The notes below the pieces were generated by a model. It was given only the letters and a program-made list of their open reading frames with translations, had not been told where the DNA came from and did no database searches. The position numbers and the translations under genes were made by a program. A stretch of 40,311 bases of DNA from Lentisphaeria bacterium (lineage in GTDB: Bacteria; Verrucomicrobiota; Lentisphaeria; JABSQK01): contig JABSQK010000307.1 in NCBI GenBank assembly GCA_013215875.1, forward strand, positions 1 to 40,311, read 5' to 3'. Positions 33,905-40,311 of the stretch are shown here, in pieces (the first letter of the stretch is position 1; every line of letters starts with the position of its first letter).

Positions 33905-34869
33905 AAAAAATAGCCATTGCGGGTGGAAGCGGATACATGGGAAAGCTGCTTATTCATTATTTGATGGGCAGGGGCCATCAGCTGATTGTATTGAGCAGAA
34001 AGGACTTTGAAAATCAGAAAAATCTGGAGTTTGTTAAATGGGATGGGCGGACTCATGGAGCCTGGCATGCGGCTTTGGAAGATGCCGATGTCTTAATTAA
34101 TCTCTGCGGGCAATCTGTAAATTGCCGTTACAATGAAAAAAATAAGCAGGCAATTTATCAATCCCGCTTGAAGAGTACACAGCTTTTAGGCGAAGCACTT
34201 GAGCGACTGGATTGTGGTCCTGAGCTGTGGATGAATGCCAGTTCTGCGACGATCTACAGAAGCAGTAAAGTCGAAATGGATGAAGAGGCACAACATGGAG
34301 AAGGATTTTCAGTTGAAGTTTGTGAGCAATGGGAAAGCCGTTTTTACAAATACAAAAAAACCGGTGCCCGGCAAATTGCCTTGCGAATGGCCATGGTGTT
34401 CGATACGGCTGCAGGTGGCCCATATGATCATATGAAAGAGGCCGTACAACTTGGTTTTGGCAAGGGAATCGGCGATGGAAATCAATATGTCAGCTGGATT
34501 CACGGCCATGATTTATGCAGGGCGATTGACTTTATGCTCATGCACAAGGAGCTTGAGGGAAATATAAATATTTCATCTCCACAGCCTATACCAAATGCAG
34601 ATTTTATGAAGATTATCGCCGATAGCCAAAAGCCCCTATTTCGTATGCGTTGTCCGAATTGGTTGTTAAGCCTTGGGGTAATTGTGAAGCAAACGGAAAA
34701 AGAACTCGTGCTGAAGAGTCGTCGGGTTGTTCCAAAACGATTATTGGATGCCGGCTTCCATTTTCATTATGCAGATTTTGTTGATGCGGAAAAAGAACTT
34801 TCGAGCAGAACAAAATCTGCAACAAATAGCGAAAATGTATATTGCAATATCGATCGCTGGGAGAGGTAA
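33901..34869 (+). CDS. TIGR01777 family NAD-dependent epimerase/reductase-like protein (YfcH type)
   Basis: A 322-residue extended SDR-like protein. The nucleotide-binding motif GGSGYMGKLL begins at about residue 8; VKWDGRTHGAWHAALEDADVLINLCGQSV is the TIGR01777 signature; SRLKSTQLLGEAL, NASSATIYR, VCEQWE and LRMAMVFDTAAGG follow; and YVSWIHGHDLCRAIDFML and the C-terminal RRVVPKRLLDAGFHFHY are also typical. A 40-residue tail extends beyond this. Role unknown. It is coupled by ATGA to the DCC gene and ends one base before the DUF2071 start. Confidence 0.93.
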   Translation: MKKIAIAGGSGYMGKLLIHYLMGRGHQLIVLSRKDFENQKNLEFVKWDGRTHGAWHAALEDADVLINLCGQSVNCRYNEKNKQAIYQSRLKSTQLLGEALERLDCGPELWMNASSATIYRSSKVEMDEEAQHGEGFSVEVCEQWESRFYKYKKTGARQIALRMAMVFDTAAGGPYDHMKEAVQLGFGKGIGDGNQYVSWIHGHDLCRAIDFMLMHKELEGNINISSPQPIPNADFMKIIADSQKPLFRMRCPNWLLSLGVIVKQTEKELVLKSRRVVPKRLLDAGFHFHYADFVDAEKELSSRTKSATNSENVYCNIDRWER

Positions 34870-34870
34870 A

Positions 34871-35455
34871 TTGCAATCTAAGCCGGTATTTTTAGAAGCA
34901 GACTGGTCGTGGCTTATCATGCTTAACTACGAGATCGACCCTGAGAAACTTTTGCCACTTGTACCGTTTGGCACAGAGCTCGACTTTTATAATGGCACGT
35001 GTTATATCAGCATTGTTGGATTCTGGTTTTCAAATACACGGGTAAAAAAGATCGGCTTTCCATTCCATCGCAATTTTGAGGAACTTAATTTGCGTTTTTA
35101 TGTGCGCCGAAAATCAGCCGGTGGCTGGCGCAGGGGAGTGGTATTTGTAAAAGAACTGGTCCCGAAATTTGCCATCGCCTTTATTGCCAGAACACTATAC
35201 AATGAAAATTATATATCACTGCCAATGGCCCACGAGCATATTTTTGAAAATAAAATTCCGCAAAAAATTTCCTATTCCTGGAAGCTAAATAATCATTGGA
35301 ATCATTTGTCTGTTAGCCCTGAAGTAGAAGAAAGATCATTTATTTCAAATAGCGAACAAGAGTTTATCACTGAACACTATTGGGGATATTCTGCCAAAAA
35401 TGAAAATTCCTCAATCGAATATGAAGTGCAACATCCCGCTTGGACATATCGATAA
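34871..35455 (+). CDS. DUF2071 family protein (conserved C-terminus cut off by in-frame TAA)
   Basis: About 194 residues from TTG at 34871, which has GGGAGAGG at ideal spacing and follows the previous stop by one base; the track start at 34727 lies inside the TIGR01777 gene. FLEADWSWLIMLNYEIDPEKLLPLVPFGTELDFYNG, SIVGFWFSNTRV, then LNLRFYVRRK, GVVFVKELVPK and ITEHYWGYSAK are DUF2071 hallmarks. It stops at TAA after HPAWTYR, exactly where the family normally continues. The same frame goes on for 46 codons with the expected ending (see next entry). Function of the family is unknown. Confidence 0.85.
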   Translation: MQSKPVFLEADWSWLIMLNYEIDPEKLLPLVPFGTELDFYNGTCYISIVGFWFSNTRVKKIGFPFHRNFEELNLRFYVRRKSAGGWRRGVVFVKELVPKFAIAFIARTLYNENYISLPMAHEHIFENKIPQKISYSWKLNNHWNHLSVSPEVEERSFISNSEQEFITEHYWGYSAKNENSSIEYEVQHPAWTYR

Positions 35456-35596
35456 ATAGATAAATTTGAGTTGCAATGCAATATGAAAGAACTCTACGGA
35501 GAATCATTCGGCCCTTATATAAAGGGTGACCCCAGTACTGCATATCTCTGTGAAGGGTCAAGAGTAACAGTTCATAACGGTATAAAAATGAGTTAA
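35453..35596 (+). pseudogene. Severed C-terminal part of the DUF2071 gene
   Basis: In the frame of the DUF2071 gene, beyond TAA at 35453-35455, 46 codons remain open to TAA at 35594-35596. They read IDKFELQCNMKELYGESFGP, then YIKGDPSTAYLCEGSRVTVHNG. LYG...F, and P-S-x-A/V-x-L-x-E-G-S-x-V-x-V are the conserved end of DUF2071 proteins as I know them. One substitution (e.g. CAA or GAA to TAA) explains the break. A hairpin CCCTT-atata-AAGGG (near 35513-35527) lies in it. Confidence 0.7.
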
Positions 35597-35714
35597 AACC
35601 AATCTCCTCAAGAAAATTAATAATGCATTTATCAGTTGAAAAAGACCATTTTTCTTATAGATTTATATGACTTAGCGGTCTTGCATGATCGCGCTAAATA
35701 AAAGGGAAATTATT

Positions 35715-36188
35715 ATGAGCACATCATTGAATCTCGACGGACTGGAAGAAAAAAACTATTGCGCAGGAGATACAATTCTTGCAGAAGGACAAACGTCCGA
35801 TAATGTTTATGTATTAAAGAGTGGTACACTTAAAATATCTCGTGCCGGAATCGAAATTTGCAAAACAGATAAGACAAATACGATGTTTGGCGAAATGAGT
35901 GTTTTGTTAAGTAGCGAACTTACAGCAACGGTCTCAGCAGATACAGCTGCAACAGTCTATATTATTTCTGATTTAAAAGCTTATCTTCAGGGAAATTCGG
36001 ATGCAGCATTACAAATTTCCACAACACTTGCTGAACGTCTACAGGCTATGAATGACCATTTTGTGGAAATCAAAAATGAATTGGGCTCGGCAGAAGGTTC
36101 AGGCGGTGGCGCACTGCAAAATATTATTCGTTCCATGGATATGTTCTGGGGTACAGTAATTGTTGGACCTGATACGGATTCTGAATAG
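35715..36188 (+). CDS. Cyclic-nucleotide-binding domain protein
   Basis: A 157-residue protein from ATG 35715, preceded by AAGGGA; the track start at 35685 adds 10 residues without support. A single Crp-like cNMP-binding beta roll covers residues about 10-105: YCAGDTILAEGQTSDNVYVLKSGTLKISRAG, then FGEMSVLLSSELTATVSADTAATVYII. The phosphate-binding cassette FGEMSVLLSSELTATV keeps G-E but has E-L-T-A in place of the Arg, so nucleotide binding is uncertain. No DNA-binding domain follows, only a helix and a short tail (SGGGALQNIIRSMDMFW). It lies 8 bases before hemB and is probably co-transcribed with it. Confidence 0.85.
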   Translation: MSTSLNLDGLEEKNYCAGDTILAEGQTSDNVYVLKSGTLKISRAGIEICKTDKTNTMFGEMSVLLSSELTATVSADTAATVYIISDLKAYLQGNSDAALQISTTLAERLQAMNDHFVEIKNELGSAEGSGGGALQNIIRSMDMFWGTVIVGPDTDSE

Positions 36189-36196
36189 CTGAAATA

Positions 36197-37177
36197 ATGA
36201 ATCGCATCAGTTTATTACAAAGGCCGCGGCGCAACCGGCAGTCTGCTGCAATACGAGACATGGTTCGCGAAACGGTTCTTACAGCTCAGGACTTTATTCT
36301 ACCTCTTTTCATTATTGACGGAGAGAATAAGTCCGAAGCAATCGCATCCATGCCGGGAATTTCCCGACTGAGCCCCGATCTTATTGTCAGCGCCTGCAAA
36401 GATGCTCATGCTGCAGGTATTCCGGCTGTCGCCTTATTTCCGTGTTTAGGTGATTCAAAAAAAGATCCCCTGGCCACAGAGGGTTCGAACCCGGATGGGC
36501 TTTTCCAGGATACGATAAAGCGGATAAAAGATGCAGTGCCTGAGATTGCCATTGTTTCAGATGTGGCAATGGACCCTTATTCCAGCGATGGCCATGATGG
36601 GCTTGTAAGAGATGGCGAAATTCTCAATGACCCAACTTTGGAAATACTTGCAGCAATAGCCATAAGCCAGGCAGAAGCCGGTGCGGATATCATAGCACCA
36701 TCGGATATGATGGATGGACGCATTGCATATATTCGCGATGTATTGGATGAGAGTGGTTTTGAAAAAGTTGCCATTCTGGCTTACTCCGCAAAATATGCCA
36801 GCAGTTTCTATGGGCCATTTCGTGATGCGCTTGATTCAGCACCGAAGGAAGGGGATAAAAAAACCTATCAAATGGATCCTGCAAATCTGCGCGAAGCCAT
36901 ACGTGAGGTGGAACTCGATATTGCAGAAGGAGCCGACATGGTTATGATAAAACCTGCTCTGCCTTACCTCGATGTAGTAAAGACCATATCAGATTTTTCT
37001 ACTGTGCCCGTCGCGGCATATAATGTAAGTGGTGAATATGCCATGATAAAAGCTGCTGGACAACTCGGCTGGCTCGATGCGGAACAGGCTGCGATGGAAT
37101 CTGTACTTTCAATAAAACGAGCCGGGGCAGATATCATTCTGACATATTTTGCTATGGAATTAGCCGATAAGCTCTAA
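36197..37177 (+). CDS. hemB: Porphobilinogen synthase (delta-aminolevulinic acid dehydratase)
   Basis: A 326-residue enzyme that joins two 5-aminolevulinate molecules in heme synthesis. RPRRNRQSAAIRDMVRETVLTAQDFILPLF, LFPCLGDSKKDPLATEG, PSDMMDGRIAYIRDVLDE and the two catalytic lysines K199 (AYSAKYASSFYGPFRDA) and K252 (MVMIKPALPYLD) identify it, as does PVAAYNVSGEYAMI. The metal site is VAMDPYSSDGHDG: Asp replaces the zinc-binding cysteines, as in magnesium-dependent members. The weak ribosome site and 8-base gap suggest coupling to the cNMP-binding gene. Confidence 0.96.
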   Translation: MNRISLLQRPRRNRQSAAIRDMVRETVLTAQDFILPLFIIDGENKSEAIASMPGISRLSPDLIVSACKDAHAAGIPAVALFPCLGDSKKDPLATEGSNPDGLFQDTIKRIKDAVPEIAIVSDVAMDPYSSDGHDGLVRDGEILNDPTLEILAAIAISQAEAGADIIAPSDMMDGRIAYIRDVLDESGFEKVAILAYSAKYASSFYGPFRDALDSAPKEGDKKTYQMDPANLREAIREVELDIAEGADMVMIKPALPYLDVVKTISDFSTVPVAAYNVSGEYAMIKAAGQLGWLDAEQAAMESVLSIKRAGADIILTYFAMELADKL

Positions 37178-37201
37178 GCTGGAATAACTCATAAATCCAT
37201 C

Positions 37202-37246
37202 TACTGCAAGGGCGATTTGTTGCAGTATCAGTCACTTAGAACTGAT
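37202..37246. terminator. Weak tandem hairpins between convergent hemB and SrkA-like genes
   Basis: TACTGCAA / TTGCAGTA (37202-37209 and 37220-37227) are perfect 8-base arms with a 10-base loop, and ATCAGT / ACTGAT (37227-37232 and 37241-37246) forms a second hairpin. Neither has a T-tract, so termination is only suggested by position. Confidence 0.3.
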
Positions 37247-37299
37247 GATGATTTGAAGTGCTAAGCTCAAAAATCGGATCTTATATAGAGAAAGCTTGA

Positions 37300-38256
37300 T
37301 TAACGTAACGAATTTTTGATTGTCATTAATTGTTTCTGCAGGTCATTAATTTCCACTTGCCAAAAATCGCTTGTTCCCCAATGAGGGAAATTGTGTCTGA
37401 AGACGGGATCGTTTATTTGCATGGAGCACCAGGCGGAGAAGTAAAGCATACGCATCACCCGCAGTGGTTCGATGAGCTTCAATGAAAAATGGTCAAACTC
37501 ATAGAATTCTTCATAGCCATCAATCAAGAGATCGAGTATCTGGCGTGATTCCTCCACGGAGCTCGACAACATGAGCCAGAGATCCTGCACTGCCGGACCC
37601 ATTGCCATATCATCGAAGTCAATCAGCATTAAACCATCTTCAGAATGCTCAAGGATATTATTCATATGCAGATCGCCGTGAATGCGGATGCGGTCTACAT
37701 CTTCAAATAAAGGGCAAATGAGCGACATGAGCTCATCAGTAATCTCGTTAAATTGTGCCAGGTGCTTTTCGTCGATAAATCCTTGCAGGGTTGAGATGTC
37801 ACTTTTAGTTGATAATGACGGATCCATAATTATCCGGTGCTCCGCTTCGAAGCGTTGACCTACCATATGGCAGCGACCAACTATGCGGCCGAGACGCAAC
37901 CAGTTTTCATCATCTTCCACTTGCAGGGTATGGCCCCATTTCTTCGGAAATACGGCAAAGTAAATGCCCTTGTACTCGGCCAGCGTTGACTCGCCAATTA
38001 CCAGCGGAGGGATAACAGGAATTTCATCTTCGACACAGTCCATGATAAAATCGTGTTCATCAAGAAGAGCATCCATTTCCCAACGCCCGGGACGGTAAAA
38101 TTTTGCGACGAAGCGGTCGCCGTCGACATCCTGCAATTCATAGACCCGGTTGATATAGCTTGGGTGAGAGTGGGCCAGGCCTGTAAAGCCTTTACCCATG
38201 ACTTGCTCAACGGCATCAATTACATTATCGGGACTTAATTCTTCAAAATCATTCAT
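37300..38256 (-). CDS. srkA: SrkA/RdoA (YihE)-like stress-response protein kinase
   Basis: A 318-residue aminoglycoside-phosphotransferase-fold kinase. An N-terminal lobe with VDGDRFVAKFYRPGRW holds the ATP-binding Lys52, the middle has FAVFPKKWGHTL, and the catalytic part is RIHGDLHMNNIL (about residue 195) with LMLIDFDDMAMGPAVQDLWLML following. In E. coli the protein phosphorylates Ser/Thr and protects stressed cells. Its ATG lies inside the final codons of the upstream secreted zincin-like gene (8-base overlap), so the two are coupled. Confidence 0.92.
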   Translation of the reverse strand: MNDFEELSPDNVIDAVEQVMGKGFTGLAHSHPSYINRVYELQDVDGDRFVAKFYRPGRWEMDALLDEHDFIMDCVEDEIPVIPPLVIGESTLAEYKGIYFAVFPKKWGHTLQVEDDENWLRLGRIVGRCHMVGQRFEAEHRIIMDPSLSTKSDISTLQGFIDEKHLAQFNEITDELMSLICPLFEDVDRIRIHGDLHMNNILEHSEDGLMLIDFDDMAMGPAVQDLWLMLSSSVEESRQILDLLIDGYEEFYEFDHFSLKLIEPLRVMRMLYFSAWCSMQINDPVFRHNFPHWGTSDFWQVEINDLQKQLMTIKNSLR

Positions 38257-39466
38257 AAAAATATTTTACGTTATATTCTTTTTTTGGATTCTTACAATAG
38301 TCCAGAAGCTTCGACATGTTTGCCTTCAGTCCATTATTTACTTTGAGCCGTTCGAGTATTTCATCTTTAGTGAATTTAGCATGAAGATCCTGCAGATTAA
38401 TTACTGCTATAGCATTGGCTAGATCCATATATAGTTGCCGTTTGCGTTTAAACAAGCGCAGCATCTTTTCCTTGCTGAAAAGACCTTTCTCAAGGTGCAC
38501 ATCAAGCTTCAGGGGAGATTTATCATCTTCCTTCCAGCCCCAGTTCGCCAACAATTCTTCAAGCCGCTGCTTTTTCTTTGGCGGACAGAGCTGTGAGTTC
38601 TTAAAGACACTGATCACATGGTTGCTAAAACCATCTTTGTATTCGATATTTGCCAGAGTTTTTTTGGGGATGATGGAACAGAGATAGCGTAAATATTTTT
38701 CTTTTTCAATTGAATAGAGCAGGGAGACCCAAGCTGTTTGAAGCGGATACTCGATTGTACCGGGCTTTACACCCTTAAATGAATTATTCCATTCATCAGC
38801 GAGCAGTTCGGTTTGCCCTTCGATGAAGAACGATTCAGCCAATCTGCTCTCGCTTACAGGAAGCAGATGATGCCAGAATTCATGTGCAAAGCTATCGATA
38901 AAGTTTCCAGTATTTTTGTAGGCGATGTCGAGATTAATCGCAATGACTTGTAATGCAGGAAAATATACAGCGGCAGTTTGAGATGTCTGACTGCGTTGAA
39001 AATAACGAAATCTGAAATGAAGCGTTTGTTTAAGGCGTTTTTTAAATAATTTCCTTACCTCGGCATCATTTGTCAGATTCTTTATGGACGCATCGAATGT
39101 CTTATTAACGAGCTTGTAATGAGCCGCGATTTCCTTACAGAACTTTAATCGTTTCTTTGCCGATACGTACAAAAGCTTTTCATTTGCCATCTCTTTTTTG
39201 TAACTGGTCCAGATCTTTTTACATTCGGGGCTACGGCAATTTTTACTGCTTATAAAATCATTTTTCTTTTTGTACCAGAGGGCTAATTTCTCATGCTGCC
39301 TTTGCATACGGCGGCGTTCATCCTTGAGCTCAAGGCCAGTTACTGGATCAATCGCTGCCTGCCGGTACAGTTCGTTGAGCAAAGCTGCATAGATCGAATC
39401 AGAAAAATCAGCAGCGGATGCACTCGTAAAATACAGCAAAAACAAGATGGTGAGTTTTTTTGTCAT
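38249..39466 (-). CDS. Secreted zincin-like protein of unknown family (HEFWHH)
   Basis: A 405-residue protein with a signal peptide (KKLTILFLLYFTSASAA). A basic helical region (residues 40-160) precedes VIAINLDIAYKNTGNFIDSFAHEFWHH, in which HEFWH (195-199) fits the HExxH zinc motif with catalytic Glu. FIEGQTELLADEWNN follows about 25 residues later, where the E-x-x-A-D pattern could supply the third ligand. The C-terminus is a lysine-rich helical region. Zinc binding and proteolysis are inferred from these motifs only. It is the first gene of a two-gene unit with the SrkA-like kinase, and divergent from the Gfo/Idh gene. Confidence 0.72.
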   Translation of the reverse strand: MTKKLTILFLLYFTSASAADFSDSIYAALLNELYRQAAIDPVTGLELKDERRRMQRQHEKLALWYKKKNDFISSKNCRSPECKKIWTSYKKEMANEKLLYVSAKKRLKFCKEIAAHYKLVNKTFDASIKNLTNDAEVRKLFKKRLKQTLHFRFRYFQRSQTSQTAAVYFPALQVIAINLDIAYKNTGNFIDSFAHEFWHHLLPVSESRLAESFFIEGQTELLADEWNNSFKGVKPGTIEYPLQTAWVSLLYSIEKEKYLRYLCSIIPKKTLANIEYKDGFSNHVISVFKNSQLCPPKKKQRLEELLANWGWKEDDKSPLKLDVHLEKGLFSKEKMLRLFKRKRQLYMDLANAIAVINLQDLHAKFTKDEILERLKVNNGLKANMSKLLDYCKNPKKEYNVKYFYE

Positions 39467-39555
39467 AGCTTCATATAATATGCTTTACATTGCCTAAATG
39501 CTATATAAAGTCACAGCTTAAGCAAATTAATTGCCGCTCAGGAAGGAATCGAAAG

Positions 39556-40311
39556 ATGAAGACACATAAAATTGGTATTATAGGTATTGGCATGATCAGC
39601 GAATTTCATGCTAAAGCACTTGCAGAAATTCCCAATGCAGAACTCGTTGCGGCACATTCTCGCAGTCTGGAAAAAGCAGAAAAATTTACTGCAGAGTTTG
39701 GTGGCAAGGCATATGATTCCATTGATGAATTTATGGCTGATCCTGAGATTGAAATTGTCAGTATCTGCACGCCATCTGGTGCCCATGCTGAAACTGCCAT
39801 TGCAGCTGCCAAGGCTGGAAAGCATGTGATATGTGAAAAACCCATCGAGATTTCCCTTGAGCGCATCGATGCTATGACTCAGGCCCATGCGGATGCCGGT
39901 ACCAAGCTTTGCGGAATTTTTCCATACCGGTTTAACGATGTGACAAACGAAATGAAACGAGCAGTTGATGCCGGACGTTTTGGCAAGCTCACATTTGCTG
40001 CAGCTCATGTACCCTGGTGGCGCGACCAAAAATATTATGATGAAGGCGGCTGGAAAGGAACCCAACAATTAGATGGCGGAGGCGCTTTGATGAATCAATC
40101 AATTCATGCTGTCGATTCGCTTATCTGGTTAATGGGCGATGTGGATTCTATTATGGCCTATACAGATTGTTTGGCGCATGATAATATCGAAGTGGAAGAT
40201 ACTGCAGTTGCCTGTTTGCGTTTTAAGAATGGCGCATTGGGGCTTATCAGCGGTACAACCAGTATCTATCCGGGACATTTTCGCCGGGTGGAAATTTGTG
40301 GCAATGAAGGA
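39556..40311 (+). CDS. Gfo/Idh/MocA family oxidoreductase, N-terminal part (cut by the right edge)
   Basis: An open frame missing from the ORF track because its stop lies beyond the window. ATG at 39556 follows GGAAGG by nine bases, and 252 codons are present. KIGIIGIGMISEFHAKALAEIPNAELVAAHSRS is the Rossmann fold of the GFO/IDH family; VSICTPSGAHAETAIAAAKAGKHVICEKPIE contains the EKP motif with the catalytic-region Lys; and the C-terminal domain begins with GIFPYRFN and includes LDGGGALMNQSIHAVDSLIWLMG with the conserved His. Substrate is not known; the family oxidises sugars and inositols using NAD(P). Confidence 0.93.
   Translation, partial: MKTHKIGIIGIGMISEFHAKALAEIPNAELVAAHSRSLEKAEKFTAEFGGKAYDSIDEFMADPEIEIVSICTPSGAHAETAIAAAKAGKHVICEKPIEISLERIDAMTQAHADAGTKLCGIFPYRFNDVTNEMKRAVDAGRFGKLTFAAAHVPWWRDQKYYDEGGWKGTQQLDGGGALMNQSIHAVDSLIWLMGDVDSIMAYTDCLAHDNIEVEDTAVACLRFKNGALGLISGTTSIYPGHFRRVEICGNEG

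Noticed and set aside
35505-35565. Small structured RNA suggested by hairpins CCCTT/AAGGG and TGACCC/GGGTCA
   Set aside because: The stretch is explained better as the severed C-terminal coding part of the DUF2071 gene.
18686-35596. Reassignment of TAA as a sense codon, suggested by two in-frame TAA codons
   Set aside because: Intact genes here end in TAA at their expected family length (sfsA, the ABC permease, ATPase), and no other gene in the window shows an internal TAA.
39538-40068. 176-residue minus-strand ORF
   Set aside because: It is antisense to the clear Gfo/Idh/MocA frame, which has an excellent ribosome site and full motif set.

Overview
The window is about 40 kb of gene-dense bacterial chromosome with moderate-to-low GC. 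The outer-membrane TolC gene, periplasmic-type sensors and signal peptides indicate a Gram-negative cell. Several proteins look like those I associate with the PVC superphylum (Lentisphaerota/Verrucomicrobiota-like). These are a conserved 222-residue protein of unknown function, HEAT-like helices joined to SirB1-like and HspQ-like domains, and a two-ATPase/short-permease ABC unit. The lineage is an inference from protein style, not a search result. I see no phage, integrase, transposase, rRNA or CRISPR; most of the window looks like ordinary chromosome.

Layout, left to right. 1-1758 (-): a binding-protein gene overlapping the start of a sensor gene that runs off the left edge. 2026-3573 (+): GH20 hexosaminidase. 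3805-8352 (-): a tightly packed five-gene run (lytic transglycosylase, SirB1-like protein, acidic secreted protein, unknown, RbgA-type GTPase). 8481-10685 (+): hybrid histidine kinase whose two receiver domains both look inactive. 10770-12933 (-): ABC ATPase, short FtsX-like permease, second ABC ATPase, joined by TAATG junctions. 13169-15362: unknown, sfsA, DUF4870 and a small unknown. 15476-17628 (-): alkaline-phosphatase-superfamily protein plus an RmlD-like reductase. 17756-21745 (+): MoxR / DUF58 / TgpA-type transglutaminase operon in which the DUF58 gene is split by a one-base frame change. 21753-21826 (-): tRNA-Gln(UUG). 21965-24132 (-): HspQ-like protein, PVC-type unknown, metF. 24331-25629 (+): TolC, convergent with CDGSH protein and ribokinase. 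26988-28903 (+): zincin-like protein, LD-carboxypeptidase, FucU mutarotase. 28918-30756 (-): large secreted repeat protein interrupted by one in-frame TAA. 30913-32365 (+): VOC protein, ankyrin protein, DUF423. 32465-35596 (+): a GbsR/MarR regulator followed by membrane protein, DCC thiol oxidoreductase, TIGR01777 reductase and DUF2071 protein. 35715-37177 (+): cyclic-nucleotide-binding protein and hemB. 37300-39466 (-): secreted zincin-like protein and SrkA-like kinase. 39556-end (+): Gfo/Idh/MocA oxidoreductase, cut by the right edge.

The most interesting unit is the GbsR-controlled cluster. Near-identical 7-8-7 inverted repeats (ACTTTCA-N8-TGAAAGT, and ACTTTCA-N8-TGAAAAT) lie upstream of the regulator and upstream of the following four-gene operon, which predicts a self-contained autoregulated regulon. 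Second, three genes carry a single lesion with clear coding sequence on both sides: an A5 run in the DUF58 gene, a TAA after the N-terminus of the large repeat protein, and a TAA before the conserved C-terminus of the DUF2071 protein. Neither in-frame stop is visible from the ORF track alone. They could be assembly errors, recent decay or recoding.

All functional calls are from reading motifs by eye; no database search was run.
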